DNA from: Rhodospirillales bacterium
GTDB taxonomy: Bacteria > Pseudomonadota > Alphaproteobacteria > Micavibrionales > Micavibrionaceae
Length of the DNA stretch: 64,000 nt
Direction of reading: 5' to 3'
Assembly: GCA_020638155.1 (NCBI GenBank)
Contig: JACKJB010000001.1
Location: forward strand, 1,054,001-1,118,000
In this document: positions 37,137-45,914 of the stretch, in pieces
How positions within the stretch are numbered: the stretch's first letter is position 1
Layout: the number at the start of each line of letters is the position of its first letter
Position numbers and translations under genes: made by a program
Notes under the pieces: model-generated
Databases searched by the model: none
Seen by the model: only the letters and a program-made list of their open reading frames with translations
What the model was told of the DNA's origin: nothing

Positions 37137-38294
37137 TTAAGGTCCGTCCATAGAATGTTTCAGGATTTCAAGAATATCAGACTGTTCGGCATCATGGGTC
37201 GCATGGGCCTTGCCGATGCCGTTGGCGATAATGAAGATCATCCGCCCCATTGATACTTTTTTGTCATGACGCATAAAGCCAAGAAGCTCTTCCGGCGTCG
37301 TTTCCAGCGGCGGAAAAATCATATTAATTTCTGTCGGCAGGCCGATGGCCGCCAGATGTTCGACGACCCGGCTGATATCTTTTTCTTCGCACAGCCCCAT
37401 CCGGTGTGACAGGCGCATCGCCAGCACCATCCCGATCGCGACTGCCTCGCCATGCAGCAGGCGCCCGTCATAGCCTGCCGCGCCTTCAAGCGCGTGACCG
37501 AATGTATGGCCGAGATTCAGCAAGGCCCGCATGCCTTTTTCTTTTTCATCTGCGGCAACGATTTCCGCTTTTTTACGGCAGGATATTTCAATCGCTTTCA
37601 TGGCCGGGCCGGGCTTGGGCGCACAAACATCCTGCCCTTCTTTTTCCAGCCACTGGAAGAAAGACGGATCGTCAATCAGGCCGTATTTCACAATCTCGGC
37701 ATAGCCCGCCAAGATTTCCCGGCGCGGTAAGGTCGCAAGGGTATCGATATCGCATACGACGCTGATCGGCTGATGGAACACGCCGACAAGGTTTTTCCCC
37801 TGCGGCATGTTAATCCCGGTTTTTCCGCCGACAGAGCTATCGACCTGTGCCAGCAATGTTGTCGGCACCTGCACGAAATCGATGCCGCGCATAACCGTTG
37901 CCGCGGCAAACCCTGCCAGATCGCCGATCACACCGCCCCCCACGGCGAACAGGACCGAATCCCGGTTCACGCCGTGATCCAGCATCCAGGCGATCACCTG
38001 CTCCAGCGATGCCATGGATTTAGTCGCCTCACCGGGCGGGAGCGCCAGCAATTGCACACTATGGGGTTTACCGGCTTTGACCGCTTCATAAACCTGCCCG
38101 GCATGCGGGATCGAGACATTTTCGTCGGTCAGGACAAAAACAGAGCGCTTTTCAAGCGATACAGGAACAAAATCCGTGATCTGCCGCAGCAGGTTCTGGC
38201 CAATGTGGATATCGTAAGACCGCTCGCCCAGATTAATCCGGACGGTTCGCCTGTCCGCTTCCGGGGATGGCTCAGCCTGATTTGTATTACTCAT
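37137..38294 (-). CDS. aroB: 3-dehydroquinate synthase
   Basis: NAD- and metal-dependent enzyme of 385 residues, second step of the shikimate pathway. It has the NAD loop GGGVIGDLAGFAAATVMRG, the segment TTLLAQVDSSVGGKTGIN, and the metal-binding region LNLGHTFGHALE with HGEAVAIGM. An N-terminal extension of about 15 residues is rich in charged residues. It overlaps aroK by 8 bases (ATGAGTAA), so the two are translationally coupled. Confidence 0.96.
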   Translation of the reverse strand: MSNTNQAEPSPEADRRTVRINLGERSYDIHIGQNLLRQITDFVPVSLEKRSVFVLTDENVSIPHAGQVYEAVKAGKPHSVQLLALPPGEATKSMASLEQVIAWMLDHGVNRDSVLFAVGGGVIGDLAGFAAATVMRGIDFVQVPTTLLAQVDSSVGGKTGINMPQGKNLVGVFHQPISVVCDIDTLATLPRREILAGYAEIVKYGLIDDPSFFQWLEKEGQDVCAPKPGPAMKAIEISCRKKAEIVAADEKEKGMRALLNLGHTFGHALEGAAGYDGRLLHGEAVAIGMVLAMRLSHRMGLCEEKDISRVVEHLAAIGLPTEINMIFPPLETTPEELLGFMRHDKKVSMGRMIFIIANGIGKAHATHDAEQSDILEILKHSMDGP

Positions 38295-38850
38295 CGTTCA
38301 GGAAATTCCGTATTTTCTCCAGGGCCTGGTTCAGGATCGCCTCAGCAGGCCCGTTATGGCTGTCCACTACAATATCAGCCTTTTCGTAGACTGGATAGCG
38401 TTTCCCGGCGAGTTCCGCCAGAATTTTTTCCGGATCGCCGCTCTTTAACAGCGGGCGGCTATCCCTGCGCGCGGTCCGCTGCACCATCACATTTAATTCG
38501 GCGCGGATCCAGATTGACAGGGTATTATCCCAGATTGCCTGCGCCGTATCCTCATTCATGACCGCGCCGCCGCCCGTGGCTATGACACTGGCACCTTCAT
38601 CCAGCAGCCTTTGGATCACCCGGCGCTCCCCGTCCCGGAAGTATTCTTCGCCGAAACGCTCGAAAATTTCAGAGACGCTCATGCCCGCGGCGGCTTCGAT
38701 TTCATCATCGGAATCCGTGAACGGCAGCCGCAGCGCCTGAGCAATTTGCCTGCCCGTCCGGGTCTTGCCCGCTCCCATCAAACCGATCAGGACAATCGGC
38801 CTGTCGAGCCGGCGGCGGATTTGCTCAATAATTTCTTCATCGTAAGCCAT
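38287..38850 (-). CDS. aroK: shikimate kinase
   Basis: Kinase of 187 residues that phosphorylates shikimate. The P-loop is GLMGAGKTRTG, the shikimate-binding aspartate/arginine region is DSDDEIEAAAGMSVSEIFERFGE, and GGGAVMNED matches the second glycine-rich motif. The start at 38850 is preferred over an in-frame ATG at 38886, which would add a non-conserved extension. It is the first gene of the aroK-aroB-corC operon and is divergent from the small membrane-protein gene at 38975. Confidence 0.93.
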   Translation of the reverse strand: MAYDEEIIEQIRRRLDRPIVLIGLMGAGKTRTGRQIAQALRLPFTDSDDEIEAAAGMSVSEIFERFGEEYFRDGERRVIQRLLDEGASVIATGGGAVMNEDTAQAIWDNTLSIWIRAELNVMVQRTARRDSRPLLKSGDPEKILAELAGKRYPVYEKADIVVDSHNGPAEAILNQALEKIRNFLNDE

Positions 38851-38974
38851 ATAGTGCTTATGCCACGAGCTGCGGGAAAAATACAATCCTGCCGTTGCAT
38901 TTTATAGGGCCCTTCCTATATAAAATGGCTTGTACTCTTCTTGAAATTCACAGTGATTGCGAAGGCGAAGCAGG

Positions 38975-39118
38975 ATGAAACTGGTAAAAATATTATGTGG
39001 TGTCGTTGCGTTGGCCGTTATCGGCGGCTTTGCTTACGTGGCCATGACGGATGTAACGGTCCCTGCCAGGGAAATCAGCACGACGATCCCGAACGAGCGT
39101 TTTTTCGATGCGCAATAG
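38975..39118 (+). CDS. small single-helix membrane protein upstream of the xerD cluster
   Basis: Open frame of 47 codons, below most length cut-offs. After a short basic start (MKLVK) it has one membrane helix (ILCGVVALAVIGGFAYVAM) and a 24-residue tail outside the membrane (TVPAREISTTIPNERFF). AGG lies directly before the ATG. The stop overlaps the start of the 630-residue exported protein by 11 bases, which argues for real translation and coupling. Small proteins of this kind sit at this place in other alphaproteobacterial xerD neighbourhoods, to my recollection. Function unknown. Confidence 0.7.
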   Translation: MKLVKILCGVVALAVIGGFAYVAMTDVTVPAREISTTIPNERFFDAQ

Positions 39119-41000
39119 ATCAAAATGGCTGTTGCCACTCTGCGCCTGTTTTGTGCTAACAGTCCTGCCGGCTTATGCGCAGGACGACCGCATTGCCGGA
39201 AGCGTCCCCGTTTCCAAACCGTCAGAGAATAAACATGACAGGGCACAATATTCCCCGGCCCTGCAGGATGACGACCGCATGGCTGGCGGGGCCATCCGGA
39301 AACCCGCCCCGCCTGCGCCAAAAACACAGGAAACCCCGGACGAACGGGATGGTATCGCCCCTGAAACAGCATATGATCCGCCACCGAAAAAGGAATATAC
39401 CGGCAAGGTCGAGTATGCGGCGCTTGAATCCCACGGCGTTTATACGAAATCACAGGAAGGCGCTCTGGGCCGGGATTTATGGCGCGGAACAAAACGCTCG
39501 CTTTTAATTGAACAAATCCCGGTTTTACCGGCGCAATCCCCCTACCCGACGATGCAACAACTGACTAAGCGACTGCTGTTATCATCGCTTGATGCCGGGC
39601 TAATCAAGAATGACGTCAAACCCAGCCCTGGGAACGACCTGACGACGCTGCGGCTTGAAAAGCTGCTGGAAATGGGCGCTTACCCTGAAGCGTTGGCCTT
39701 ATACACAAAACAGGCGGATTTGCCTTACCACGACCGTTTCGCCCGGACCGGGGTTCTTGCCGCGTTTTACGACCGCCAACCCGCGCTGGCCTGCCTTGAG
39801 ACCAAAGCCGCCGAAAAGCGGTTTGCAGAAATCCTTTTTTGGCAACAGGCCTCGCAAGCCTGCAGCTATATCCTGTCAAAAGCCTCAGGCGGCAAAACGG
39901 TACGCCCGGATATCCCGGAGAGTAAAATCCTGCAACGAATTGTCGATAAAGATAATTACCGTTTCAAAGCCCGCAGCCCGGAAGATTTTGCAGAGCTTAC
40001 GCCGCTGGAAGCCGCCATTCTGGCCGCAGAGAATCGCTTTGACCTTAGCGGGCTGAAAACCGGAGAAATAAAAGAGCTTCCTCCTCATGTCCTGATTTTG
40101 CTGCGGGAGCAGCCTTCCCTGCCCGACGAGCAAAAGATCTCGCTGGTGCTTGAAAGCGTTCGCCGCGGCTTAATGTCCGCGCAAGAACTTGGGGCATTCT
40201 ACCAGGATCAGGCCACATCTCTTTTTGGTAAAAGCACCAAGACGTCACTGGCCGATTACAAAAAAATTGGCGGATGGAAGCGTCTGCCCTACCTGTTCCG
40301 GGGGTTCACAAGCGCGTCAAAGGACGAGGAACGTGTTGTTGTAATCAAACACGCCCTTGCTCTGGCGGATCATTACGGGCCGGACTCACTGCTGCCGTTT
40401 GTCCCCGAAATTGTAAAACTTGATCCATCCTCATTTGACAGCAAAACGATTCGCAGCGTTTTTCCTGTTTTGCTCCAATCCGGCATAAATATCCCCAATA
40501 ACTGGGCCGAATCGCGTTTCAAAGAATTAGCGGACGGTAATACAGCAAATGCTAAAACAACCCTGCAATATGCCGCCTATCAGGCGGGAAAATCATCCAC
40601 CGAAGAGTGGGAGCAAGGCATTGATTTTGAAAAGAATTCAGAGCCTTTTGGTCAGGACAAACTCCTGGCGCTGAAAATTATTTATGAAAAACTTGACAAA
40701 GACCTAAAATTACATAATTATGACGACCTAAGTGTTTATGAAAAAGAATTGAGCTTGACTTCCGCTGTCGATTATGTAATGCCATCTATTAGCTTAATAG
40801 ACGGCCTCGAATCGGCAGAGTACGATAAACGTCTGGGAGAGGTCATATTGTTAAGCGCCATTGTGCTTCATAACGTACCGCCAGAAAAACTAAATGGCGT
40901 GTTGCTGCGTGACGTAATAAATGGTTTAGTAACTGTGGGGTTAACAAAAGAGGCTCGTTCTTTGGCTCAGGAAGTAATACTGGGCTTAAGTAGTGAGTAA
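39108..41000 (+). CDS. exported helical protein, unknown function
   Basis: Protein of 630 residues with a signal peptide (WLLPLCACFVLTVLPAYA) and a Pro/Lys-rich linker up to about residue 110. The rest is alpha-helical with solenoid character (for example LEKLLEMGAYPEALALYTKQ). The last 150 codons are clearly more AT-rich than the first part. It is coupled to the small membrane-protein gene upstream and ends 22 bases before xerD with only a weak gap, so xerD may depend on this transcript. No family was recognised. Confidence 0.75.
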   Translation: MRNRSKWLLPLCACFVLTVLPAYAQDDRIAGSVPVSKPSENKHDRAQYSPALQDDDRMAGGAIRKPAPPAPKTQETPDERDGIAPETAYDPPPKKEYTGKVEYAALESHGVYTKSQEGALGRDLWRGTKRSLLIEQIPVLPAQSPYPTMQQLTKRLLLSSLDAGLIKNDVKPSPGNDLTTLRLEKLLEMGAYPEALALYTKQADLPYHDRFARTGVLAAFYDRQPALACLETKAAEKRFAEILFWQQASQACSYILSKASGGKTVRPDIPESKILQRIVDKDNYRFKARSPEDFAELTPLEAAILAAENRFDLSGLKTGEIKELPPHVLILLREQPSLPDEQKISLVLESVRRGLMSAQELGAFYQDQATSLFGKSTKTSLADYKKIGGWKRLPYLFRGFTSASKDEERVVVIKHALALADHYGPDSLLPFVPEIVKLDPSSFDSKTIRSVFPVLLQSGINIPNNWAESRFKELADGNTANAKTTLQYAAYQAGKSSTEEWEQGIDFEKNSEPFGQDKLLALKIIYEKLDKDLKLHNYDDLSVYEKELSLTSAVDYVMPSISLIDGLESAEYDKRLGEVILLSAIVLHNVPPEKLNGVLLRDVINGLVTVGLTKEARSLAQEVILGLSSE

Positions 41001-41022
41001 TAAATAAAAAAGGAGAAAACTA

Positions 41023-42015
41023 ATGGCACGTCCAGGTCGTCCACCGAAAGAAAAACCGAAGCTTCATCCTTTGGTCGATTCTTTCCTAGATATGCTTACC
41101 ACCGAACGTGGTGCGGCAATGAACACACGTCAGGCTTACTGGCGTGATCTGGCTGATTTCAGCCTGTATCTGCGCAGCACCTATTCCAAGGAAATCGTTG
41201 ATTCCAGCACCGATGAAATCAAAGCCTATCTGGAAGATCTCGGTAACAAAATCCACGTCAAAGGCCAGAACAAAGCACAGATTGCAACGCGTACTGTGGC
41301 GCGTCGCCTGTCCGCTCTGCGCCAGTTCTATCGCTATCTGGTGTCTGAGAACATCCGTAAGGATGATCCGACCTCTGCGATCGAAAGTCCGAAACAAACC
41401 CGTACCTTGCCAAAAACGCTTAGCGAAGCTGAAGTCAGCACGCTAATCAAAACGGCTGGTCAGGGCGGTAGCGCTGACAGCGTTCGCCTGGTTTGCCTGC
41501 TGGAAATGCTGTATGCCACTGGCCTGCGCGTTTCCGAGCTGGTTGGCCTGCCGATGTCCGCTATTGGCGAAGACATGCAATTCCTTATGGTTGCAGGTAA
41601 AGGTGGACGCGAACGTATGGTTCCTATTTCAGAGCCCGCTCAAAAGGCTCTGAAATCGTATCTGGACGTCCGCAAACAGTTCATCAGCCCCGATGACAAA
41701 GGGACACAAGCCCAGTGGCTGTTCCCGTCACGGACGTCTGAGAGCGGTCACCTGACACGTCAACGCTTTGCGCAGCTTCTGAAAGACCTGGCCGATGCGG
41801 CACAGATCGATTCAGACCGCGTTAGCCCGCACATTCTGCGTCACGCTTTTGCAACGCACCTGCTCAGCAACGGTGCCGACCTGCGTAGCGTCCAGAAAAT
41901 GCTGGGTCACGCTGATATTGCGACGACACAAATCTATACGCATATCATCGGCGACAAAGCGAAGAAAACGGTAGAAGACAAGCACCCGCTGTCCAAAACC
42001 GGGACCGACGATTAA
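41023..42015 (+). CDS. xerD: tyrosine recombinase XerD
   Basis: Site-specific recombinase of 330 residues resolving chromosome dimers with XerC at dif. The N-terminal core-binding domain is at about 15-110. The catalytic set is visible: arginine in YATGLRVSELVG, His-x-x-Arg in HILRHAFATHLL, histidine in MLGHADI and the nucleophilic tyrosine in TTQIYTHI. A GGAG ribosome site precedes the ATG. Codon choice differs a little from its neighbours (more CGT and CTG). It sits as usual opposite aroK-aroB. A strong terminator follows. Confidence 0.93.
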   Translation: MARPGRPPKEKPKLHPLVDSFLDMLTTERGAAMNTRQAYWRDLADFSLYLRSTYSKEIVDSSTDEIKAYLEDLGNKIHVKGQNKAQIATRTVARRLSALRQFYRYLVSENIRKDDPTSAIESPKQTRTLPKTLSEAEVSTLIKTAGQGGSADSVRLVCLLEMLYATGLRVSELVGLPMSAIGEDMQFLMVAGKGGRERMVPISEPAQKALKSYLDVRKQFISPDDKGTQAQWLFPSRTSESGHLTRQRFAQLLKDLADAAQIDSDRVSPHILRHAFATHLLSNGADLRSVQKMLGHADIATTQIYTHIIGDKAKKTVEDKHPLSKTGTDD

Positions 42016-42037
42016 TTTACCGATACAAGTTGCGAGT

Positions 42038-42074
42038 AGCGAGCAGATGGATTAACCTGCTCGCTATTCTTTTA
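42038..42074 (+). terminator. Rho-independent terminator after xerD
   Basis: A perfect 9-bp stem AGCGAGCAG / CTGCTCGCT with a 10-base loop is followed by ATTCTTTTAT. It lies 22 bases after the xerD stop and ends about 20 bases before accA, so accA probably has its own promoter or depends on read-through. Confidence 0.85.
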
Positions 42075-42096
42075 TAGAGACAACGGGAAGGACCTT

Positions 42097-43044
42097 ATGG
42101 CCCAGCTTGAATTTGAGAAACCGATTCTGGAACTCGAAGCAAAGATCGTCGAATTGCGCAATGTCAGCGGCGATGACCATCTGAATATCGCAGATGAAAT
42201 CACCCGGATGACCAACAAGGTTGACCGCCTGCTCGCGCAGACCTACGGCAAGCTGACCGCGCAGCAGAAAGTCCAGGTTGCCCGGCACCAGGAACGCCCG
42301 CATTTCGTGGACTATGTCAGCACGATCATCGATGACTTTACGCCGCTGGCCGGTGACCGTTATTTCGGTGAGGATAATGCCCTGATGGGTGGTTTGGGCC
42401 GTTTCCGTGGCCGCTCCTGCGTTGTTATGGGCCATGAAAAAGGCAGCGACACCGAATCACGGATCAAACATAATTTCGGTATGGCCCGCCCGGAAGGCTA
42501 CCGCAAGGCGCAGCGCCTGATGCATATGGCCGAGCAATTCCAGCTTCCGGTCATTACGCTGGTCGATACGGCGGGCGCTTACCCCGGCGTTGGCGCGGAA
42601 GAACGCGGCCAGGCTGAAGCGATTGCCAAATCCATTGAAACCTGCCTGCGCGTAAAAACACCGATCGTTTCCGTTGTTATCGGCGAAGGCGGCTCCGGCG
42701 GCGCGATTGCGATCGCAGCGGCGGACAAAATTTATATGCTGGAGCACTCAATTTATTCGGTTATTTCACCGGAAGGCTGTGCTTCTATCCTGTGGCGTAG
42801 TGCCAGCCACGCCGATGATGCGGCAGCAGCCCTGAAGCTGACCGCTCAGGATTTGTATGAACTGAAACTGATTGACGGGATTATCCCGGAACCGATTGGC
42901 GGCGCCCACCGCAAGCGCGAAGAAACGATGGACGCTGTCGCGGGTCATATCGAAAAAGCGCTGGATAAGCTCACGCCATGGAATGGCGAAGAGCTTAAGA
43001 AAAAGCGGCACGAAAAATTCCTGGCGATGGGCCGTGCAGCCTAA
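42097..43044 (+). CDS. accA: acetyl-CoA carboxylase carboxyltransferase subunit alpha
   Basis: Subunit of 315 residues of the enzyme making malonyl-CoA for fatty acid synthesis; it works with AccD. Conserved stretches include GRFRGRSCVVMGHEKG, ITLVDTAGAYPGVGAEERGQ and the oxyanion region IGEGGSGGAIAI. Length is normal. A GGGAAGG site precedes the ATG. It faces the ribbon-helix-helix gene with a 9-base gap. Confidence 0.97.
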   Translation: MAQLEFEKPILELEAKIVELRNVSGDDHLNIADEITRMTNKVDRLLAQTYGKLTAQQKVQVARHQERPHFVDYVSTIIDDFTPLAGDRYFGEDNALMGGLGRFRGRSCVVMGHEKGSDTESRIKHNFGMARPEGYRKAQRLMHMAEQFQLPVITLVDTAGAYPGVGAEERGQAEAIAKSIETCLRVKTPIVSVVIGEGGSGGAIAIAAADKIYMLEHSIYSVISPEGCASILWRSASHADDAAAALKLTAQDLYELKLIDGIIPEPIGGAHRKREETMDAVAGHIEKALDKLTPWNGEELKKKRHEKFLAMGRAA

Positions 43045-43053
43045 AACAGCAAA

Positions 43054-43488
43054 TTAATAATGCTGCGCCTGCTGACCGGCCTGTACCGCATGAAGCTGAG
43101 CTTGTATCGAAACGCCGTTACTGGCACCCTGCTTTAACATGGTCAGCATCTCACCGTTCATCCGGGCCCGTTCCATCATATTGTTGAAATCCCCATGCCC
43201 TGCTTTGCGGTGCCCTTCTTCGGTTGCCGCCGCACGGTAATAGAGCATCAGGAAGACACGAATAGCCGCTGTCAGCGATGTATCCGGGTTCTTGCGTAAA
43301 TGAATTAATGAACAGATGTCATGGATCTTGCAGTTTTCGCGTTTTGCAATCGCCCGCAGGGATTGCCACATCTCCTTTTCCAGCCTGACCGATGTACGAC
43401 GCCCCAAAACGGTAATATTGCGGCTAATAAGCGTGCTTTTCGGCTGATTATTGTCCTGATTAATGGAATTGTTTTCAAAATCAGTCAT
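43054..43488 (-). CDS. ribbon-helix-helix domain protein
   Basis: Protein of 144 residues. The segment RNITVLGRRTSVRLEKEMWQ followed by LRAIAKRENCKIHDICSLI is a ribbon-helix-helix (RHH_4) DNA-binding fold at about residues 24-100. A Gln/Ala-rich tail ends the protein. The family is common in Alphaproteobacteria and probably regulates transcription, but targets are unknown. The 130-base region between it and bolA may carry its promoter or operator; no clear palindrome was found there. Confidence 0.85.
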   Translation of the reverse strand: MTDFENNSINQDNNQPKSTLISRNITVLGRRTSVRLEKEMWQSLRAIAKRENCKIHDICSLIHLRKNPDTSLTAAIRVFLMLYYRAAATEEGHRKAGHGDFNNMMERARMNGEMLTMLKQGASNGVSIQAQLHAVQAGQQAQHY

Positions 43489-43618
43489 TGTGCTTTTCCT
43501 TATATATTTACGTCATATAAACCCAGAGATGTATTCAGAAGTATATCTTCTATACTATCGTATATGACCAGATACGCACAACTATTAATTGTAAAATAAT
43601 TTATATGGCAACCATTAA

Positions 43619-43888
43619 TTATACCTCATCCGGGGCAAAAGCCTTTAAGGATAGCGCATGAGGCATTGTTTCCAGCTTTTCCTGCAATATCGCAAACACC
43701 ATACGATGGCGTGCAATTCGGTTTAACCCTGCAAAACGGCCGGACACAACTATAACACGAAAATGACTCTCTCCGCTTCCATTATCGCCAGCATGCCCGG
43801 CGTGCAAATGACTTTCGTTTATCAACTCCAGTTTTTCCGGCGCTAATGATTCTGTCAAAATTTGTTCAATTTGCGATGCAATTCCCAT
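43619..43888 (-). CDS. BolA family protein
   Basis: Protein of 89 residues with the BolA fold: LELINESHLHAGHAG, then ESHFRVIVVSGRFAGLNRIARHRMVFAIL and a C-terminal PHALSLKAFAP. BolA proteins pair with monothiol glutaredoxins in iron-sulfur handling and regulation. The HAG/H segment suits cluster coordination. It is divergent from the J-domain gene at 43946 with a gap of 57 bases, the usual neighbour in Alphaproteobacteria. Confidence 0.92.
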   Translation of the reverse strand: MGIASQIEQILTESLAPEKLELINESHLHAGHAGDNGSGESHFRVIVVSGRFAGLNRIARHRMVFAILQEKLETMPHALSLKAFAPDEV

Positions 43889-43945
43889 ATATTTCGCTCC
43901 AGCAGAACTTGTTACACAGGCTTTTAGATATCATAATTAATAGAG

Positions 43946-44551
43946 ATGCCAAAAATTCATTTAAAGCCGAATTCCGCTGAATTTGCGGATGAACATGAGA
44001 AGAAAACGCATTCGACAAAATGCGACATGCCGGGCTGCGCCGCGCATGCGGAATTTCGCGCGCCCAAAGATCGCGGTTTGAGCGGCTATTACACATTCTG
44101 CCTTGAGCATGTGCAGGACTATAACAAGGCATGGAATTACTTTTCCGGCATGGCCCAGAGCGATATCGAGGATTATATCGTCCGCAGCACCCTCGGCGAC
44201 CGGCCGACCTGGCGCTATGATAACTTTGCCGGGATGGAGCATATCCTGCGCGGCCGCGCTTACGAATTCGGCCAGTTTGGCGACAAGGCAAGCACCGGGC
44301 CACAGGAAGAAGAGTATGAAATGCCTTTCGCCCGTAATACGCCCGAACATGAAGCCATGGCGATTATGGGACTGAAACCGCCTTTGACGTTGGAAAAAGT
44401 CAAAACGCGGTACAAAGAACTCGCAAAAAAATATCATCCCGATGTGAACAAAAACGATCAACAGTCCGAAGAGCTTCTCAAAAGCGTCAATATGGCCTAT
44501 ACAATATTAAAGTTGGCCTACCAGAAATATGAGAAACTTGATGAGCGATAA
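43946..44551 (+). CDS. J-domain protein next to cobS
   Basis: Protein of 201 residues. The N-terminal part has conserved cysteines ([17 protein letters not shown] and FCLEHV), possibly a zinc site. The C-terminal 65 residues are a J domain with HPD intact ([13 protein letters not shown]). The family lies between bolA and cobS in many Alphaproteobacteria. Its end overlaps the cobS start by 11 bases, so the co-chaperone is produced together with the AAA+ protein, suggesting assembly or remodelling linked to CobS/CobT. Confidence 0.9.
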   Translation: MPKIHLKPNSAEFADEHEKKTHSTKCDMPGCAAHAEFRAPKDRGLSGYYTFCLEHVQDYNKAWNYFSGMAQSDIEDYIVRSTLGDRPTWRYDNFAGMEHILRGRAYEFGQFGDKASTGPQEEEYEMPFARNTPEHEAMAIMGLKPPLTLEKVKTRYKELAKKYHPDVNKNDQQSEELLKSVNMAYTILKLAYQKYEKLDER

Positions 44552-45563
44552 AAGCGAGAACGGCCATCAGGCACCTGAAATGGCAAGCCTGATCGCCAAC
44601 AGCCCCCAGCATACCACCCTGCCCGACACGACGTTCAATGCGCGGGAAACCTTTGATATTGATGTTGACTGGGATGTCCCCGGCTTCAGCCAGCCGCATC
44701 CGAACGTGCCGGAGATCGACAAGAACTACCAGTTCGATCACGATACGACGCGCGCGATTCTGGCCGGCTTTGCCAATAACCGCCGCGTGATGATCCAGGG
44801 CTATCACGGGACAGGTAAATCCACGCATATCGAACAGGTTGCCGCCCGCCTGAACTGGCCGTGCGTCCGGATCAATCTTGATTCCCATGTCAGCCGGATC
44901 GACCTTCTGGGCAAGGATATGATTGTCCTGAAAGACGGCAAGCAGATTACCGAATATAAACAGGGACTGCTGCCCTGGGCGTTGCAAAACCCGGTGGCGC
45001 TGGTGTTCGACGAATATGACGCCGGGCGACCTGATGTAATGTTCGTGATCCAGCGGGTGCTGGAGGCCGAAGGACAACTGACCCTGCTGGACCAGAACAA
45101 GGTGATCCGTCCCCACCCGGCTTTCCGCCTGTTCGCGACGGCGAACACGATCGGGCTGGGCGATACGACCGGGCTGTATCACGGCTCGCAACAACTGAAC
45201 CAGGCCCAGCTTGACCGCTGGAATATCGTTGTGACGCTCAATTACCTCGCGCACGACGATGAAGTCGGCATTATGCTGACCAAGAACCCGGACATGAACG
45301 ACCCGGAAGGCAAGGATGAAATCAGCGCCATGGTCCGGCTCGCCGATATGACCAGGCAGGGATTCATCAATGGCGACCTGTCCACGGTCATGTCGCCACG
45401 GACGGTGCTGAGCTGGATTGAGAATTTACGGATTTTCGGGGACCGCGATTTTGCGTTCCGCCTGAGCTTCCTGAATAAATGTGACGAAGCCGAACGCCCG
45501 ACAGTGATTGAATATTACCAGCGCTGCTTTGGGTCGGATCTTGGGAAGAATGCCCTACACTAA
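44541..45563 (+). CDS. cobS: cobaltochelatase subunit CobS (MoxR-like AAA+ ATPase)
   Basis: AAA+ ATPase of 340 residues. It has Walker [19 protein letters not shown], Walker [16 protein letters not shown] and a sensor region [19 protein letters not shown]. With CobT it forms the ATPase part of aerobic cobalt insertion into hydrogenobyrinate diamide, the third part being CobN. No cobN or other cobalamin gene is in this window, and CobS/CobT persist in many genomes without that pathway. I chose ATG at 44541; a second ATG at 44529 is four codons upstream. A minus-strand gene separates it from cobT. Confidence 0.93.
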   Translation: MSDKSENGHQAPEMASLIANSPQHTTLPDTTFNARETFDIDVDWDVPGFSQPHPNVPEIDKNYQFDHDTTRAILAGFANNRRVMIQGYHGTGKSTHIEQVAARLNWPCVRINLDSHVSRIDLLGKDMIVLKDGKQITEYKQGLLPWALQNPVALVFDEYDAGRPDVMFVIQRVLEAEGQLTLLDQNKVIRPHPAFRLFATANTIGLGDTTGLYHGSQQLNQAQLDRWNIVVTLNYLAHDDEVGIMLTKNPDMNDPEGKDEISAMVRLADMTRQGFINGDLSTVMSPRTVLSWIENLRIFGDRDFAFRLSFLNKCDEAERPTVIEYYQRCFGSDLGKNALH

Positions 45564-45784
45564 GGTTTTAAGGCGGGCTGTTCCGCAACAGGTTGCTGCA
45601 AAGCAGGCTTTGTATCTGCGATCGCATTGACGGCTAAATTTACTCCGGCAATTCCGGTCATCAAAGCCAACCCTGCAACGGCGAACTTAAAGTCGCTTTT
45701 GGCCCGCTCTGCCTGGCGCATCATGAGTACTTCGTAGCGTGAAGGCCTCTCGCCCTTTGTGTCTGCTTTGCTTTTTATAATCAT
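45560..45784 (-). CDS. small membrane protein between cobS and cobT
   Basis: Protein of 74 residues on the opposite strand to its neighbours, overlapping the cobS stop by 4 bases. A basic N-terminus ([20 protein letters not shown]) precedes one membrane helix ([21 protein letters not shown]) and a Pro/Gln/Ala tail. No family was recognised. Coding is supported by a clear membrane segment and hydrophilic ends, but the evidence is modest. Confidence 0.55.
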   Translation of the reverse strand: MIIKSKADTKGERPSRYEVLMMRQAERAKSDFKFAVAGLALMTGIAGVNLAVNAIADTKPALQQPVAEQPALKP

Positions 45785-45914
45785 TTTGTTTCCCTGTCAT
45801 AAACGCGATAATGAAAATCATTCTTAATTATTAAGCCTAATAAACCACCAAAAAGCCGCTCTGCGCAAGAAAATTTATATGACATTCCGGCCTTAACCCT
45901 CCATATTCTTCCTT

